The notes under the pieces: generated by a model
Seen by the model: only the letters and a program-made list of their open reading frames with translations
What the model was told of the DNA's origin: nothing
Databases searched by the model: none
NCBI GenBank assembly: GCA_018894105.1
Contig: CM032127.1
Location: 33,500,760 to 33,564,759, forward strand
Direction of reading: 5' to 3'
DNA from: Jacaranda mimosifolia
Taxonomy: Eukaryota; Streptophyta; Magnoliopsida; Lamiales; Bignoniaceae
Length of the DNA: 64,000 nucleotides
Translations under genes and position numbers: made by a program
Shown: one piece after another, positions 36,849 to 50,700 of the stretch
Position numbering within the stretch: position 1 is the first letter of the stretch
Layout of the letters: the number at the start of each line of letters is the position of its first letter

Positions 36849-39800
36849 AGAGGAACCAAGGAATTTGTGAGTGATGGAAAGTTCTGGGAAAAATTGTATC
36901 TTAACAGGCTTGCTAATCAGTTCTATTGTTAGATTCTCACTGTTAGCAACCTGAAAGACTTCATGATATTTTTTCCAGAAAGAGGCAGGTAAAACTCCAG
37001 GGTTGAGGATAGATTTGGATGCCCCTGTATCAATAAGACCAACCAGAGTAATAGGGTTGTCATATTTCTGAGGAATAATTTGTACCTGCACAAATGGTAC
37101 GGCAAGAGCAAGACCAATGAACTGAATTCCGAAGATAGGAAGCTGGTCTTCATTGATCTCATCCTCAGAGGAAGAGTCTGCTTCAGAAACATCTTCTAGG
37201 GCAAACAACGTCTTTTCAGAGGGCTCGTCCTCCTCAGAAAAGAGTGATTCCAGATCCTCATTCTCAAGATCACACTGGGTTAGCTGGAACACCTGTTTGA
37301 GTATCTTGTCCCTTTTCTTGTTAGGACCATTCCTAGCCCAGTGACCTTGCTTATGGCAAATATGGCACCTGTCTCCTTTTTTCTTTGAGAACTTTCTCCT
37401 GAAATATCTCCTTCTCTTCCTGGGTCTCCATTGTTGGTGGTGAAAATCACGATGCTTTTTGAATCTTTTGTGATGCTTATGAGACTTTTCTGGGCACTGG
37501 CATTTTTCTGTCTTGCATTTAATCTGAAGATCCTTCCTGTCACATTCCTTTGAAAATTTTCTTCCTGTCTCCTGGAACTCCTTAAAGAATTTCCAATTAT
37601 TGCATAACTTTTCCAGGGCCTTGAAGACGAATTGATAGATTTCTCCAAGAGAGGCATTATCCAGTGTTCGTCCTCTCATCTCAATTAATCTTAGGGCTTC
37701 ACGACCAAGTGACTCAGGAATGGAATTGATATAGGCTTGCTTCAGATTTGGATTGTCCATGCCGCCAAGAATATAGAACTTTTGAGACATCCGTTGGAAA
37801 TGCTTCTCCAGGTCCTTTCTTTCAAAAGAACAGCATTTCATTTTGAAGAACTCTTCCCGTGCAACATCAATATTGTTTTCATGTCTGCCCAGAAACTCAA
37901 TATAACTAGTACTCATAAAAGTTTCAATATTTGGTGAGTTTCTGGCCTGGATCTGTCTGTACTCTCCAAGAGCATACCACCATTCTTTCAAGGTACCAGT
38001 CATTCTAGCAGTAAAACCATTTATAACATTGGTAAGATCAGCACCTGGTTTTTGAAGTTCTGTAACACACCAAGACATCATTTCATGAATTCTATCCTTC
38101 CACTGAGAAGGAGGGATATCATCAAATGAGAACAGATGTCCTGAACTGCTAGAATAAGAATAAGTTGGTAGAGGGTTTCTCTGTTGTCCTTGTTGACTGG
38201 TCTCTGGTTCATCATCAACAACTGGCTCTTGTGGAGTATCTGGAGTTCTTTCTTCTGGAGGTTGATTCATAAAAAGTAACGGGATGTCTTCTGAGAGTTC
38301 CTCTGTATCACTGATATCTTCTGTCACAAAAACTGGCCATGGTCTGTTTGGCTTGTTGTCTTCATGGTCAGCAGCCTTCTTAAGATAATCTGTGATTGGA
38401 TTTGAACTAGAGGAATTCTGCATCATGAACTGTGATGGCTTTGGCTGTGTAGGCTCAGCTATGCTCAATGCTGTAGAGGAAGAGGTTTGAGGATTGCTTT
38501 TCTTTTTATATTCCTCCGGAGAAAAGAATGAAGATGAGTCTCCAAACATCTTTTTGAAATTGTCCAGCCCATGAAGTGGTTGTGAAACTACAGGATAAGA
38601 AGACACTGCAGGTTGGGGTGTGCTCCAAATAGAGTCTCTCTGGTACTGTTCTTCAAGAGACTTTAGTTGGGTCTTAAGTGTCCTGATCTCCTGTTCTTTA
38701 TGGCTGAATGGCTGTGAGGCTTGGAGAAGTCTCATGATCTCATTGTGCACCAGGTCTATTCTCTCCTTCAGGGCTTGAATTGTTGCTGACAGCTGGTTGT
38801 CTATCTTTGCTTCAATCCTCTCCTGGCTTTTTACAATTTTCTGCAGCATATGATTTTGGACCACTGCATTTTCTGACTGCCAGTTGAGGGTTGCTTCAGC
38901 AGCTGAAACTTCCATCGTTGATCCATCTGACCTTCTTGTTGTAGGATTCCTAACCTTCCAAGAGTGATTATACTCGGGAGTTTGAATTTCCTTAGGAGGA
39001 TAATTCAACTGTTGAAAGGAAGAGGAAGTAGGACCAAACATCATGATCTGACTGGGGATTGGATCTTCATCCAAACAATCATGTGAGGGTAACAAAGGAA
39101 TATAATCATCATCATCATCCTTGTAGTATTCCTCATCATCGCTGTCTTCATATCCCTCTTGAACTCCCCATCCAGTATGTGTTGTTGGCCATGGTGATGG
39201 AGGCGGTGGAGTATATTTGACCAAGTAGTCAAATTTGCCTGAAGGTTGTCCCAACGTATCTACAAAAGGATCATCCCTAGACAATCTTGATGGTCTTTGT
39301 CTAGGAGCTTCAGGGACTTCTGGTTGTGCATAAATAGGACTGCCACATCCATCGAATCCATAGATTGTCATCTCAGGACCAATAGAATAGGCAGGATTGA
39401 AACAGCTAGGTATCCCGGTCTTTTCTTTCTGCTTCTGGAACTTGATTTCTACTGTTCCGTCCTTGTTTTTGTGAAAGGATGGTTCAGTAGACTGGATCGG
39501 CTTTGAATCCCTGGACGCTTGGTGAGTTTGTTCATAGGCCGTAATCCAAGATTCAGGGATCAACTTCTGCAATTCTTCTTTAGGTAATTGTCTGGGGACA
39601 TACGTACAGCTGGGAATATGGTCAGTGTCCACAGAAATTAACAAGGCTTCATTAGTCTCCTGAGGATACGCAAAATCAATTGAATGATTTTGAATCCTGT
39701 ACACCATTTGATAGTGAAGGGTTGCAGAATAAGTTGTAGCCGTAGGGACTGCTCCACAGATCTGAATTTGGAGCTTCAGTGCAGACTGTAAACATGGATC

Positions 39801-40367
39801 TGATATTGGCAGGCTGAAATTAGGAAACATCGTTACAAGGACTGTTCCCGAATTCAACGTTGTTTGAACTGTGCCAATACATGCATGCTGATAGTCAGAA
39901 TACCGGGTATCCAACAGAGCAATTCTAGCCGTGGTAGGTAAACCTTTTCTTCCATGAAGGGTAAGAGCAAACCTTATGGCTCCAAAATGGATATGAGTAT
40001 ATCCTTCTGAAAGCCATAACCTTGGTAAGTGAGACGGTAACTCAATAGAAACCATCTGCTCCTTTTCTGTAGCTGGTAAAAAGTGTTGATCAAAAGCAGA
40101 GGCTTGGACATACTCCTTAACCTGAACTTTAGAAGGAGTAATAAGGCTTTTAACGGTTTTGGTGAAGGAAGATCTAGGTTTTGTGAAAGCATTATAAGGG
40201 TTAATGAGTGGCAAATTGGTTAATGGAACCTTTTCATTATCTGGGAGATAGGTTACTTCATAAAGGGAATCTATCTTAGAAGCATCTGATTTACGGAAAC
40301 TGGGACTTGGAACAAGGGAAGAGGAAGATGAAGTAGAAGTAGCTGGCCTTGGTAGTAAACTATCCAT
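36831..40367 (-). pseudogene. M1: 3'-truncated polyprotein (movement protein to start of protease)
   Basis: It starts at ATG 40367 next to the primer site and is open through the movement protein, acidic linker, coiled coil, capsid region, basic stretch, zinc knuckle and protease DTGAS motif. Viral identity ends at 36849, about 80 codons past DTGAS; five unrelated codons from the inverted RT fragment precede a stop at 36831-36833. RT, RNase H and the C-terminal domain are missing. The last knuckle Cys is Gly, as in P2. Other private changes are Gln for Pro before EVPEAP and Ser for Ile in the MST-YIEF segment. Confidence 0.92.
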
Positions 40368-40380
40368 GGCTCCGATACCA
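40364..40380 (-). other. Primer binding site, M1
   Basis: Reads TGGTATCGGAGCC then ATGG on the - strand, with the G variant. Confidence 0.85.
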
Positions 40381-40922
40381 ACTGGAAGTCGGTATCTTAG
40401 CAAGGTATGACGTCCGCCGGGAAAGGCCTCAACTGTGGGCAACAAGGGCGTGTCCTTTTATGCTAAGACACATACTTCTGTTAGGATCATGGTCAAGAAT
40501 AGAGAACTCAAAGAAGCCAGAAAACTAAACTTAGAGAAGGAAAATTAAAACCTTTTCTGATGCAGAGGATCCTATTAAAGGCAACTGCAGAGCATACTTA
40601 AGTTTTAAAAGTTCGAAGATGGTAGCGGAATAGTAAACGAAACTGGAAATAGTAAAGGAAACAAGAGATGCTTAAAAGATGATTTTATTTTTCTCCCCAC
40701 TCAATCTGCTTACAAACTGAAAACTCATCCCTTTATATAGAGGGAGGTTTGACAAGCGACAAACTAAAATAATTACAGTACAGGACTTATCTGACTCACT
40801 CGACAACAAGTACAATAATTAAAAACAACTTTAAACAAGATAAAAAGCAAAACCCAATAATACAAACAAACGACAAACCAAACAAAGCAAAAGCAAACTG
40901 AAAGCTGTAAAGACGCTAGCTT
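40368..40922 (-). promoter_or_regulatory. Intergenic region between M2 and M1: poly(A) for M2, promoter for M1
   Basis: At 555 bp it is full length, with no duplication. On the - strand the TATA box is 40732-40739 and AATAAA is 40684-40689. Transcription from here runs through M1 into the fold-back and then antisense P8. Confidence 0.82.
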
Positions 40923-43900
40923 TTATTCAGTCAAAAAGCCAGCAGGAAATGGGCCAAACACCACGCGTGATGTGTTCTGTGGTGGAGTCTGACTCAACGG
41001 ATTGTTAAGGTCAACAGTAATCCCAGCTTTTTCCATCCATTGTGATTCCAGCTCATAAGGGTCCTGTGATTCCATCATATCGTCTTGTTCAATCACCTTT
41101 TCCTTACCCTTATCTGATGAAGTAGGAATCGTTGGGGCGAGTGTAGAAACAACTGGAAACGAGCATGGGACAGTAGCAGCAACACCCTGGGAAGACTTAT
41201 TATGAGAAAGTGAATTCCAATGTGTCTTGAAATAAGCCTTCGAAGACCCCCACATATGTTCTGGGGTAGTCCTATTGTACTCTGTATAAAACTGCTCAAA
41301 GTAAGCTCTGGAATCATTTTGCAGCTGTATAGCATAGTCAATAGGCATTTGTTCCCATGGAGCATCCTCTTCAAATCTGGGCCATATCTGAGGTGGAACA
41401 ATAGAATTATTCTCTGCCATTTTCCTTTGAAATTCTCTGATCTCACTTCCATGTTCAAAAAACTCTTTGTTGAGGAAATACGGAAAAACACCATATTCTT
41501 GAACTGAGTAAAAATATGGTAAGTTATGGATGTGAGGAGAACTTTGTCTTGAAAGGATGAAAACAAGAGAGACTCCTGGTTCAGTTCTTCCAACCTGTTT
41601 AATTTGAATAACTTTGAATAATTTCATCCAAATTGATAATGGATAAAACCATTCAAGAAATGATCTGGCACAGGGATTATCATCTAAATCATCAAACCAT
41701 CCGCTGTGTAACTCTGCTATCCATCTGATAGATTGTTCAATAGGAAATTCCACAGCAATCTTCCATTGTTCAAGCATATACCAAAGCATGCAAATAAGTT
41801 CTTTGGAAAACATGAGATGAAAAGGATTGGATACGCTGAACAAGGTGAAGAATGGATAGTCTGGATGGAAACCTAAACCACCAAAAGTTTGAAGTCCAGT
41901 TTTTCTAACAGTAAGGGATTGGTATTTTAACATGAATTCCTTAGCTCTGGACTTAAGAGTTTTGGTTTTGATTAGGTCAAACAACTCTGGAGGAAGACTG
42001 TCAAGAGGGAAGTCATAAAAGGTAGGGATTTTTGGAGGTGGTGCTGGAGAAAACATGCAAATGATGGGAATATGTCTTCTGGGTATTTCAAAGAATTTAG
42101 GCCTGGAAAGTAGATCAGCAAGGACATTATTCTTCCCTTTGATATGGTTGACAGTGAAAGAGTACTGAGAAAACCATTCCGCCCATCTGAGTAATTGCTT
42201 AGGAGGAATAGTATGAGGCTTGAAACTCAGCATTTTAGGGAAGGCAGTCATGTCCATTTCCACAAGGAAATGATGGCCGATAAGATGAAATTGGAACTTT
42301 TCAATACCTTTCTTTACCGCCAAAATCTCCTTGTAAGTTGAGTGGTAGTGTTGTTCTGCAAGCTTGAAAGAACCACTTTTGAAACCACACACTTTTCTCT
42401 TTCCTTCCTTTTCTTCAATGAGAACTGCAGCCCAGAATGAATCACTAGCATCTGTCTGAAGAATCCTTTTCCCATCTGAAGGAATTTGTAATGGAGGAAG
42501 CTTTTGAATGAGCTTTAATGGATTGAACTGCTTTCCTCTGAGCATGAGACCATTGTGGAGGATTTTTCTTAAGCATATCCTGTAGTGGTCTGATGATTGA
42601 TGCTAGTCTGGGAATGAAATCAGCAGCATAGTTGATTACTCCAAGAAACTGTTGAATGTGCTGCTTGGATTCCAAATCATCTGGGAATTTGAGAAGCTCA
42701 GTGGCAATATGAGGCTGTAAGGAATATTGTCCATCCTTGATAAACATTCCCAAGAACTCTATTTCACTTTGTGCGATGGTCATCTTCTTTTCTGAGAGCA
42801 TTATTCCATACTGTCTTACAAGGTCCCCAAATTTATGCAGAAGAAAAAAGTGTGTCTGCATATCTTCAGAAAACAGCAAGATATCATCAATGTAAACCAA
42901 CGCATTTGGGAACAAAGGCTCAAAGATTTTAACCATAGCCTTCTGGAATAATGATGGAGCTGTTTTTAAACCAAAAGGAATGACCGTCCATTGGAAATGA
43001 GCATTTGGGATACAGAATGCAGTCTTGTACCGATCTTCTGGATGGATGCCTATCTGCCAAAACCCTGCTTTTAAGTCAAACTTTGAGAATACATTGGCTT
43101 TGGTCAGATTTGAAAACAGGCAATTCCGATTCTGTAACGGGAACTTCTCATCAGCAAGAAAGTAGTTAAGGGGCTTGTAATTAATAACCAGTCTCATCTT
43201 TCCCCTCGCCTGTTCAGATCTCTTATTTACATAGAATGCCTGACTAGCCCATGGAGAATTGGTATCTTCAATAAGTCCTTCATCACGGAGCTGAGCTAAT
43301 TCTCTGGTTGCTAGTTCAAGTTGTTCTGGAGGCATTCCTGGATGACTGGCTTTTGCAGGGTTTATATTTACATCTTTTTTAAAAGGAAGCTGTACAGAAA
43401 ACTCTGAATTTTTCCAAAGGGGATTTGTGCATTTATGAATGAAATCAGAGTGAGATTCTGCACAACAATCTCTAATTAAAAGGGTATGTACATCAGTAAT
43501 GGACTCAGTTTGGAAAGACATATTGTAATGAGGTTTGATGTAGGGAAGAAAATAAGACTTAAATCTAAGACCTTCAGATTTAGGTATTACTTTCTTTTCC
43601 CAAAGCTGTTTAATGATATCAAACCCTATCACAATATCTTGTTTAGGCAAAGAGGAACCAAGGAATTTGTGAGTGATGGAAAGTTCTGGGAAAAATTGTA
43701 TCTTAACAGGCTTGCTAATCAGTTCTATTGTTAGATTCTCACTGTTAGCAACCTGAAAGACTTCATGATATTTTTTCCAGAAAGAGGCAGGTAAAACTCT
43801 AGGGTTGAGGATAGATTTGGATGCCCCTGTATCAATAAGACCAACCAGAGTAATAGGGTTGTCATATTTCTGAGGAATAATTTGTACCTGCACAAATGGT

Positions 43901-46900
43901 ACGGCAAGAGCAAGACCAATGAACTGAATTCCGAAGATAGGAAGCTGGTCTTCATTGATCTCATCCTCAGAGGAAGAGTCTGCTTCAGAAACATCTTCTA
44001 GGGCAAACAACGTCTTTTCAGAGGGCTCGTCCTCCTCAGAAAAGAGTGATTCCAGATCCTCATTCTCAAGATCACACTGGGTTAGCTGGAACACCTGTTT
44101 GAGTATCTTGTCCCTTTTCTTGTTAGGACAATTCCTAGCCCAGTGACCTTGCTTATGGCAAATATGGCACCTGTCTCCTTTTTTCTTTGAGAACTTTTTC
44201 CTGAAATATCTCCTTCTCCTCCTGGGTCTCCATTGTTGGTGGTGAAAATCACGATGCTTTTTGAATCTTTTGTGATGCTTATGAGACTTTTCTGGGCACT
44301 GGCATTTTTCTGTCTTGCATTTAATCTGAAGATCCTTCCTGTCACATTCCTTTGAAAATTTTCTTCCTGTCTCCTGGAACTCCTTAAAGAATTTCCAATT
44401 ATTGCATAACTTTTCCAGGGCCTTGAAGACGAATTGATAGATTTCTCCAAGAGAGGCATTCTCCAGTGTTCGTCCTCTCATCTCAATTAATCTTAGGGCT
44501 TCACGACCAAGTGACTCAGGAATGGAATTGATATAGGCTTGCTTCAGATTTGGATTGTCCATGCCGCCAAGAATATAGAACTTTTGAGACATCCGTTGGA
44601 AATGCTTCTCCAGGTCCTTTCTTTCAAAAGAACAGCATTTCATTTTGAAGAACTCTTCCCGTGCAACATCAATATTGTTTTCATGTCTGCCCAGAAACTC
44701 AATATAAATAGTACTCATAAAAGTTTCAATATTTGGTGAGTTTCTGGCCTGGATCTGTCTGTACTCTCCAAGAGCATACCACCATTCTTTCAAGGTACCA
44801 GTCATTCTAGCAGTAAAACCATTTATAACATTGGTAAGATCAGCACCTGGTTTTTGAAGTTCTGTAACACACCAAGACATCATTTCATGAATTCTATCCT
44901 TCCACTGAGAAGGAGGGATATCATCAAATGAGAACAGATGTCCTGAATTGCTAGAATAAGAATAAGTTGGTGGAGGGTTTCTCTGTTGTCCTTGTTGACT
45001 GGTCTCTGGTTCATCATCAACAACTGGCTCTTGTGGAGTATCTGGAGTTCTTTCTTCTGGAGGTTGATTCATAAAAAGTAACGGGATGTCTTCTGAGAGT
45101 TCCTCTGTATCACTGATATCTTCTGTCACAAAAACTGGCCATGGTCTGTTTGGCTTGTTGTCTTCATGGTCAGCAGCCTTCTTAAGATAATCTGTGATTG
45201 GATTTGAACTAGAGGAATTCTGCATCATGAACTGTGATGGCTTTGGCTGTGTAGGCTCAGCTATGCTCAATGCTGTAGAGGAAGAGGTTTGAGGATTGCT
45301 TTTCTTTTTATATTCCTCCGGAGAAAAGAATGAAGATGAGTCTCCAAACATCTTTTTGAAATTGTCCAGCCCATGAAGTGGTTGTGAAGCTACAGGATAA
45401 GAAGACACTGCAGGTTGGGGTGTGCTCCAAATAGAGTCTCTCTGGTACTGTTCTTCAAGAGACTTTAGTTGGGTCTTAAGTGTCCTGATCTCCTGTTCTT
45501 TATGGCCGAATGGCTGTGAGGCTTGGAGAAGTCTCATGATCTCATTGTGCACCAGGTCTATTCTCTCCTTCAGGGCTTGAATTGTTGCTGACAGCTGGTT
45601 GTCTATCTTTGCTTCAATCCTCTCCTGGCTTTTTACAATTTTCTGCAGCATATGATTTTGGACCACTGCATTTTCTGACTGCCAGTTGAGGGTTGCTTCA
45701 GCAGCTGAAACTTCCATCGTTGATCCATCTGACCTTCTTGTTGTAGGATTCCTAACCTTCCAAGAGTGATTATACTCGGGAGTTTGAATTTCCTTAGGAG
45801 GATAATTCAACTGTTGAAAGGAAGAGGAAGTAGGACCAAACATCATGATCTGACTGGGGATTGGATCTTCATCCAAACAATCATGTGAGGGTAACAAAGG
45901 AATATAATCATCATCATCATCCTTGTAGTATTCCTCATCATCGCTGTCTTCATATCCCTCTTGAACTCCCCATCCAGTATGTGTTGTTGGCCACGGTGAT
46001 GGAGGCGGTGGAGTATATTTGACCAAGTAGTCAAATTTGCCTGAAGGTTGTCCCAACGTATCTACAAAAGGATCATCCCTAGACAATCTTGATGGTCTTT
46101 GTCTAGGAGCTTCAGGGACTTCTGGTGGTGCATAAATAGGACTGCCACATCCATCGAATCCATAGATTGTCATCTCAGGACCAATAGAATAGGCAGGATT
46201 GAAACAGCTAGGTATCCCGGTCTTTTCTTTCTGCTTCTGGAACTTGATTTCTACTGTTCCGTCCTTGTTTTTGTGAAAGGATGGTTCAGTAGACTGGATC
46301 GGCTTTGAATCCCTGGACGCTTGGTGAGTTTGTTCATAGGCCGTAATCCAAGATTCAGGGATCAACTTCTGCAATTCTTCTTTAGGTAATTGTCTGGGGA
46401 CATACGTACAGCTGGGAATATGGTCAGTGTCCACAGAAATTAACAAGGCTTCATTAGTCTCCTGAGGATACGCAAAATCAATTGAATGATTTTGAATCCT
46501 GTACACCATTTGATAGTGAAGGGTTGCAGAATAAGTTGTAGCCGTAGGGACTGCTCCACAGATCTGAATTTGGAGCTTCAGTGCAGACTGTAAACATGGA
46601 TCTGATATTGGCAGGTTGAAATTAGGAAACATCGTTACAAGGACTGTTCCCGAATTCAACGTTGTTTGAACTGTGCCAATACATGCATGCTGATAGTCAG
46701 AATACCGGGTATCCAACAGAGCAATTCTAGCCGTGGTAGGTAAACCTTTTCTTCCATGAAGGGTAAGAGCAAACCTTATGGCTCCAAAATGGATATGAGT
46801 ATATCCTTCTGAAAGCCATAACCTTGGTAAGTGAGACGGTAACTCAATAGAAACCATCTGCTCCTTTTCTGTAGCTGGTAAAAAGTGTTGATCAAAAGCA

Positions 46901-47169
46901 GAGGCTTGGACATACTCCTTAACCTGAACTTTAGAAGGAGTAATAAGGCTTTTAACGGTTTTGGTGAAGGAAGATCTAGGTTTTGTGAAAGCATTATAAG
47001 GGTTAATGAGTGGCAAATTGGTTAATGGAACATTTTCATTATCTGGGAGATAGGTTACTTCATAAAGGGAATCTATCTTAGAAGCATCTGATTTACGGAA
47101 ACTGGGACTTGGAACAAGGGAAGAGGAAGATGAAGTAGAAGTAGCTGGCCTTGGTAGTAAACTATCCAT
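40923..47169 (-). pseudogene. M2: full-length polyprotein with a single 2-bp deletion at the RT/RNase H boundary
   Basis: The ATG at 47169 follows the primer site. The frame is open through movement protein, capsid, CCHC knuckle, DTGAS, YIDD and the RT connection, then a 2-bp deletion at about 42511/42512 shifts it just before RNase H. RNase H and the C-terminal domain continue in the other frame to the stop at 40923-40925. I see no other break; total length is 6247 bp against 6249 in M3. It shares private residues with M3 (Ala in the PV-SQPLH segment, Gly in the PF-HKEQE segment, Lys before KFSKKKG, Phe in the QTH-FLL segment). P2-type damage is absent. Confidence 0.93.
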
Positions 47170-47182
47170 GGCTCCGATACCA
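47166..47182 (-). other. Primer binding site, M2
   Basis: Reads TGGTATCGGAGCC then ATGG on the - strand; same G variant as most copies. Confidence 0.85.
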
Positions 47183-47723
47183 ACTGGAAGTCGGTATCTT
47201 AGCAAGGTATGACGTCCGCCGGGAAAGGCCTCAACTGTGGGCAACAAGGGCGTGTCCTTTTATGCTAAGACACATACTCTGTTAGGATCATGGTCAAGAA
47301 TAGAGAACTCAAAGAAGCCAGAAAACTAAACTTAGAGAAGGAAAATTAAAACCTTTTCTGATGCAGAGGATCCTATTAAAGGCAACTGCAGAGCATACTT
47401 AAGTTTTAAAAGTTCGAAGATGGTAGCGGAATAGTAAACGAAACTGGAAATAGTAAAGCAAACAAGAGATGCTTAAAAGATGATTTTATTTTTCTCCCCA
47501 CTCAATCTGCTTACAAACTGAAAACTCATCCCTTTATACAGAGGGAGGTTTGACAAGCGACAAACTAAAATAATTACAGTACAGGACTTATCTGACTCAC
47601 TCGACAACAAGTACAATAATTAAAAACAACTTTAAACAAGATAAAAAGCAAAACCCAATAATACAAACAAACGACAAACCAAACAAAGCAAAAGCAAACT
47701 GAAAGCTGTAAAGATGCTAGCTT
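47170..47723 (-). promoter_or_regulatory. Intergenic region between M3 and M2: poly(A) for M3, promoter with altered TATA for M2
   Basis: AATAAA (- strand) is at 47485-47490, so M3 has a viral poly(A) signal downstream. The TATA box for M2 reads TGTATAAA (47533-47540) instead of TATATAAA, probably a weaker core promoter. The region is 554 bp because of a 1-bp leader deletion near 47278, shared with the region upstream of M3. Confidence 0.8.
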
Positions 47724-50700
47724 TTATTCAGTCAAAAAGCCAGCAGGAAATGGGCCAAACACCACGCGTGATGTGTTCTGTGGTGGAGTCTGACTCAACG
47801 GATTGTTAAGGTCAACAGTAATCCCAGCTTTTTCCATCCATTGTGATTCCAACTCATAAGGGTCCTGTGATTCCATCATATCGTCTTGTTCAATCACCTT
47901 TTCCTTACCCTTATCTGATGAAGTAGGAATCGTTGGGGCGAGTGTAGAAACAACTGGAAACGAGCATGGGACAGTAGCAGCAACACCCTGGGAAGACTTA
48001 TTATGAGAAAGTGAATTCCAATGTGTCTTGAAATAAGCCTTCGAAGACCCCCACATATGTTCTGGGGTAGTCCTATTGTACTCTGTATAAAACTGCTCAA
48101 AGTAAGCTCTGGCATCATTTTGCAGCTGTATAGCATAGTCAATAGGCATTTGTTCCCATGGAGCATCCTCTTCAAATCTGGGCCATATCTGAGGTGGAAC
48201 AATAGAATTATTCTCTGCCATTTTCCTTTGAAATTCTCTGATCTCACTTCCATGTTCAAAAAACTCTTTGTTGAGGAAATACGGAAAAACACCATATTCT
48301 TGAACTGAGTAAAAATATGGTAAGTTATGGATGTGAGGAGAACTTTGTCTTGAAAGGATGAAAACAAGAGAGACTCCTGGTTCAGTTCTTCCAACCTGTT
48401 TAATTTGAATAACTTTGAATAATTTCATCCAAATTGATAATAGATAAAACCATTCAAGAAATGATCTGGCACAGGGATTATCATCGAAATCATCAAACCA
48501 TCCGCTGTGTAACTCTGCTATCCATCTGATAGATTGTTCAATAGGAAATTCCACAGCAATCTTCCATTGTTCAAGCATATACCAAAGCATGCAAATAAGT
48601 TCTTTGGAAAACATGAGATGAAAAGGATTGGATACGCTGAACAAGGTGAAGAATGGATAGTCTGGATGGAAACCTAAACCACCAAAAGTGTGAAGTCCAG
48701 TTTTTCTAACAGTAAGGGATTGGTATTTTAACATGAATTCCTTAGCTCTGGACTTAAGAGTTTTGGTTTTGATTAGGTCAAACAACTCTGGAGGAAGACT
48801 GTCAAGAGGGAAGTCATAAAAGGTAGGGATTTTTGGAGGTGGTGCTGGAGAAAACATGCAAATGATGGGAATATGTCTTCTGGGTATTTCAAAGAATTTA
48901 GGCCTGGAAAGTAGATCAGCAAGGACATTATTCTTCCCTTTGATATGGTTGACAGTGAAAGAGTACTGAGAAAACCATTCCGCCCATCTGAGTAATTGCT
49001 TAGGAGGAATAGTATGAGGCTTGAAACTCAGCATTTTAAGGAAGGCAGTCATGTCCATTTCCACAAGGAAATGATGGCCGATAAGATGAAATTGGAACTT
49101 TTCAATACCTTTCTTTACCGCCAAAATCTCCTTGTAAGTTGAGTGGTAGTGTTGTTCTGCAAGCTTGAAAGAACCACTTTTGAAACCACACACTTTTCTC
49201 TTTCCTTCCTTTTCTTCAATGAGAACTGCAGCCCAGAATGAATCACTAGCATCTGTCTGAAGAATCCTTTTCCCATCTGAAGGAATTTGTAATGGAGGAA
49301 GCTTTTGAATGACCGCTTTAATGGATTGAACTGCTTTCCTCTGAGCATGAGACCATTGTGGAGGATTTTTCTTAAGCATATCCTGTAGTGGTCTGATGAT
49401 TGATGCTAGTCTGGGAATGAAATCAGCAGCATAGTTGATTACTCCAAGAAACTGTTGAATGTGCTGCTTGGATTCCAAATCGTCTGGGAATTTGAGAAGC
49501 TCAGTGGCAATATGAGGCTGTAAGGAATATTGTCCATCCTTGATAAACATTCCCAAGAACTCTATTTCACTTTGTGCGATGGTCATCTTCTTTTCTGAGA
49601 GCATTATTCCATACTGTCTTACAAGGTCCCCAAATTTATGCAGAAGAAAAAAGTGTGTCTGCATATCTTCAGAAAACAGCAAGATATCATCAATGTAAAC
49701 CAACGCATTTGGGAACAAAGGCTCAAAGATTTTAACCATAGCCTTCTGGAATAATGATGGAGCTGTTTTTAAACCAAAAGGAATGACCGTCCATTGGAAA
49801 TGAGCATTTGGGATACAGAATGCAGTCTTGTACCGATCTTCTGGATGGATGCCTATCTGCCAAAACCCTGCTTTTAAGTCAAACTTTGAGAATACATTGG
49901 CTTTGGTCAGATTTGAAAACAGGCAATTCCGATTCTGTAACGGGAACTTCTCATCAGCAAGAAAGTAGTTAAGGGGCTTGTAATTAATAACCAGTCTCAT
50001 CTTTCCCCTCGCCTGTTCAGATCTCTTATTTACATAGAATGCCTGACTAGCCCATGGAGAATTGGTATCTTCAATAAGTCCTTCATCACGGAGCTGAGCT
50101 AATTCTCTGGTTGCTAGTTCAAGTTGTTCTGGAGGCATTCCTGGATGACTGGCTTTTGCAGGGTTTATATTTACATCTTTTTTAAAAGGAAGCTGTACAG
50201 AAAACTCTGAATTTTTCCAAAGGGGATTTGTGCATTTATGAATGAAATCAGAGTGAGATTCTGCACAACAATCTCTAATTAAAAGGGTATGTACATCAGT
50301 AATGGACTCAGTTTGGAAAGACATATTGTAATGAGGTTTGATGTAGGGAAGAAAATAAGACTTAAATCTAAGACCTTCAGATTTAGGTATTACTTTCTTT
50401 TCCCAAAGCTGTTTAATGATATCAAACCCTATCACAATATCTTGTTTAGGCAAAGAGGAACCAAGGAATTTGTGAGTGATGGAAAGTTCTGGGAAAAATT
50501 GTATCTTAACAGGCTTGCTAATCAGTTCTATTGTTAGATTCTCACTGTTAGCAACCTGAAAGACTTCATGATATTTTTTCCAGAAAGAGGCAGGTAAAAC
50601 TCTAGGGTTGAGGATAGATTTGGATGCCCCTGTATCAATAAGACCAACCAGAGTAATAGGGTTGTCATATTTCTGAGGAATAATTTGTACCTGCACAAAT

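Noticed and set aside
36641..36859. Minus-strand ORF across the fold-back with a YID motif
   Set aside because: It results from the 89-bp inverted RT fragment joined to antisense P8. It has no start context, and the second catalytic Asp is His.
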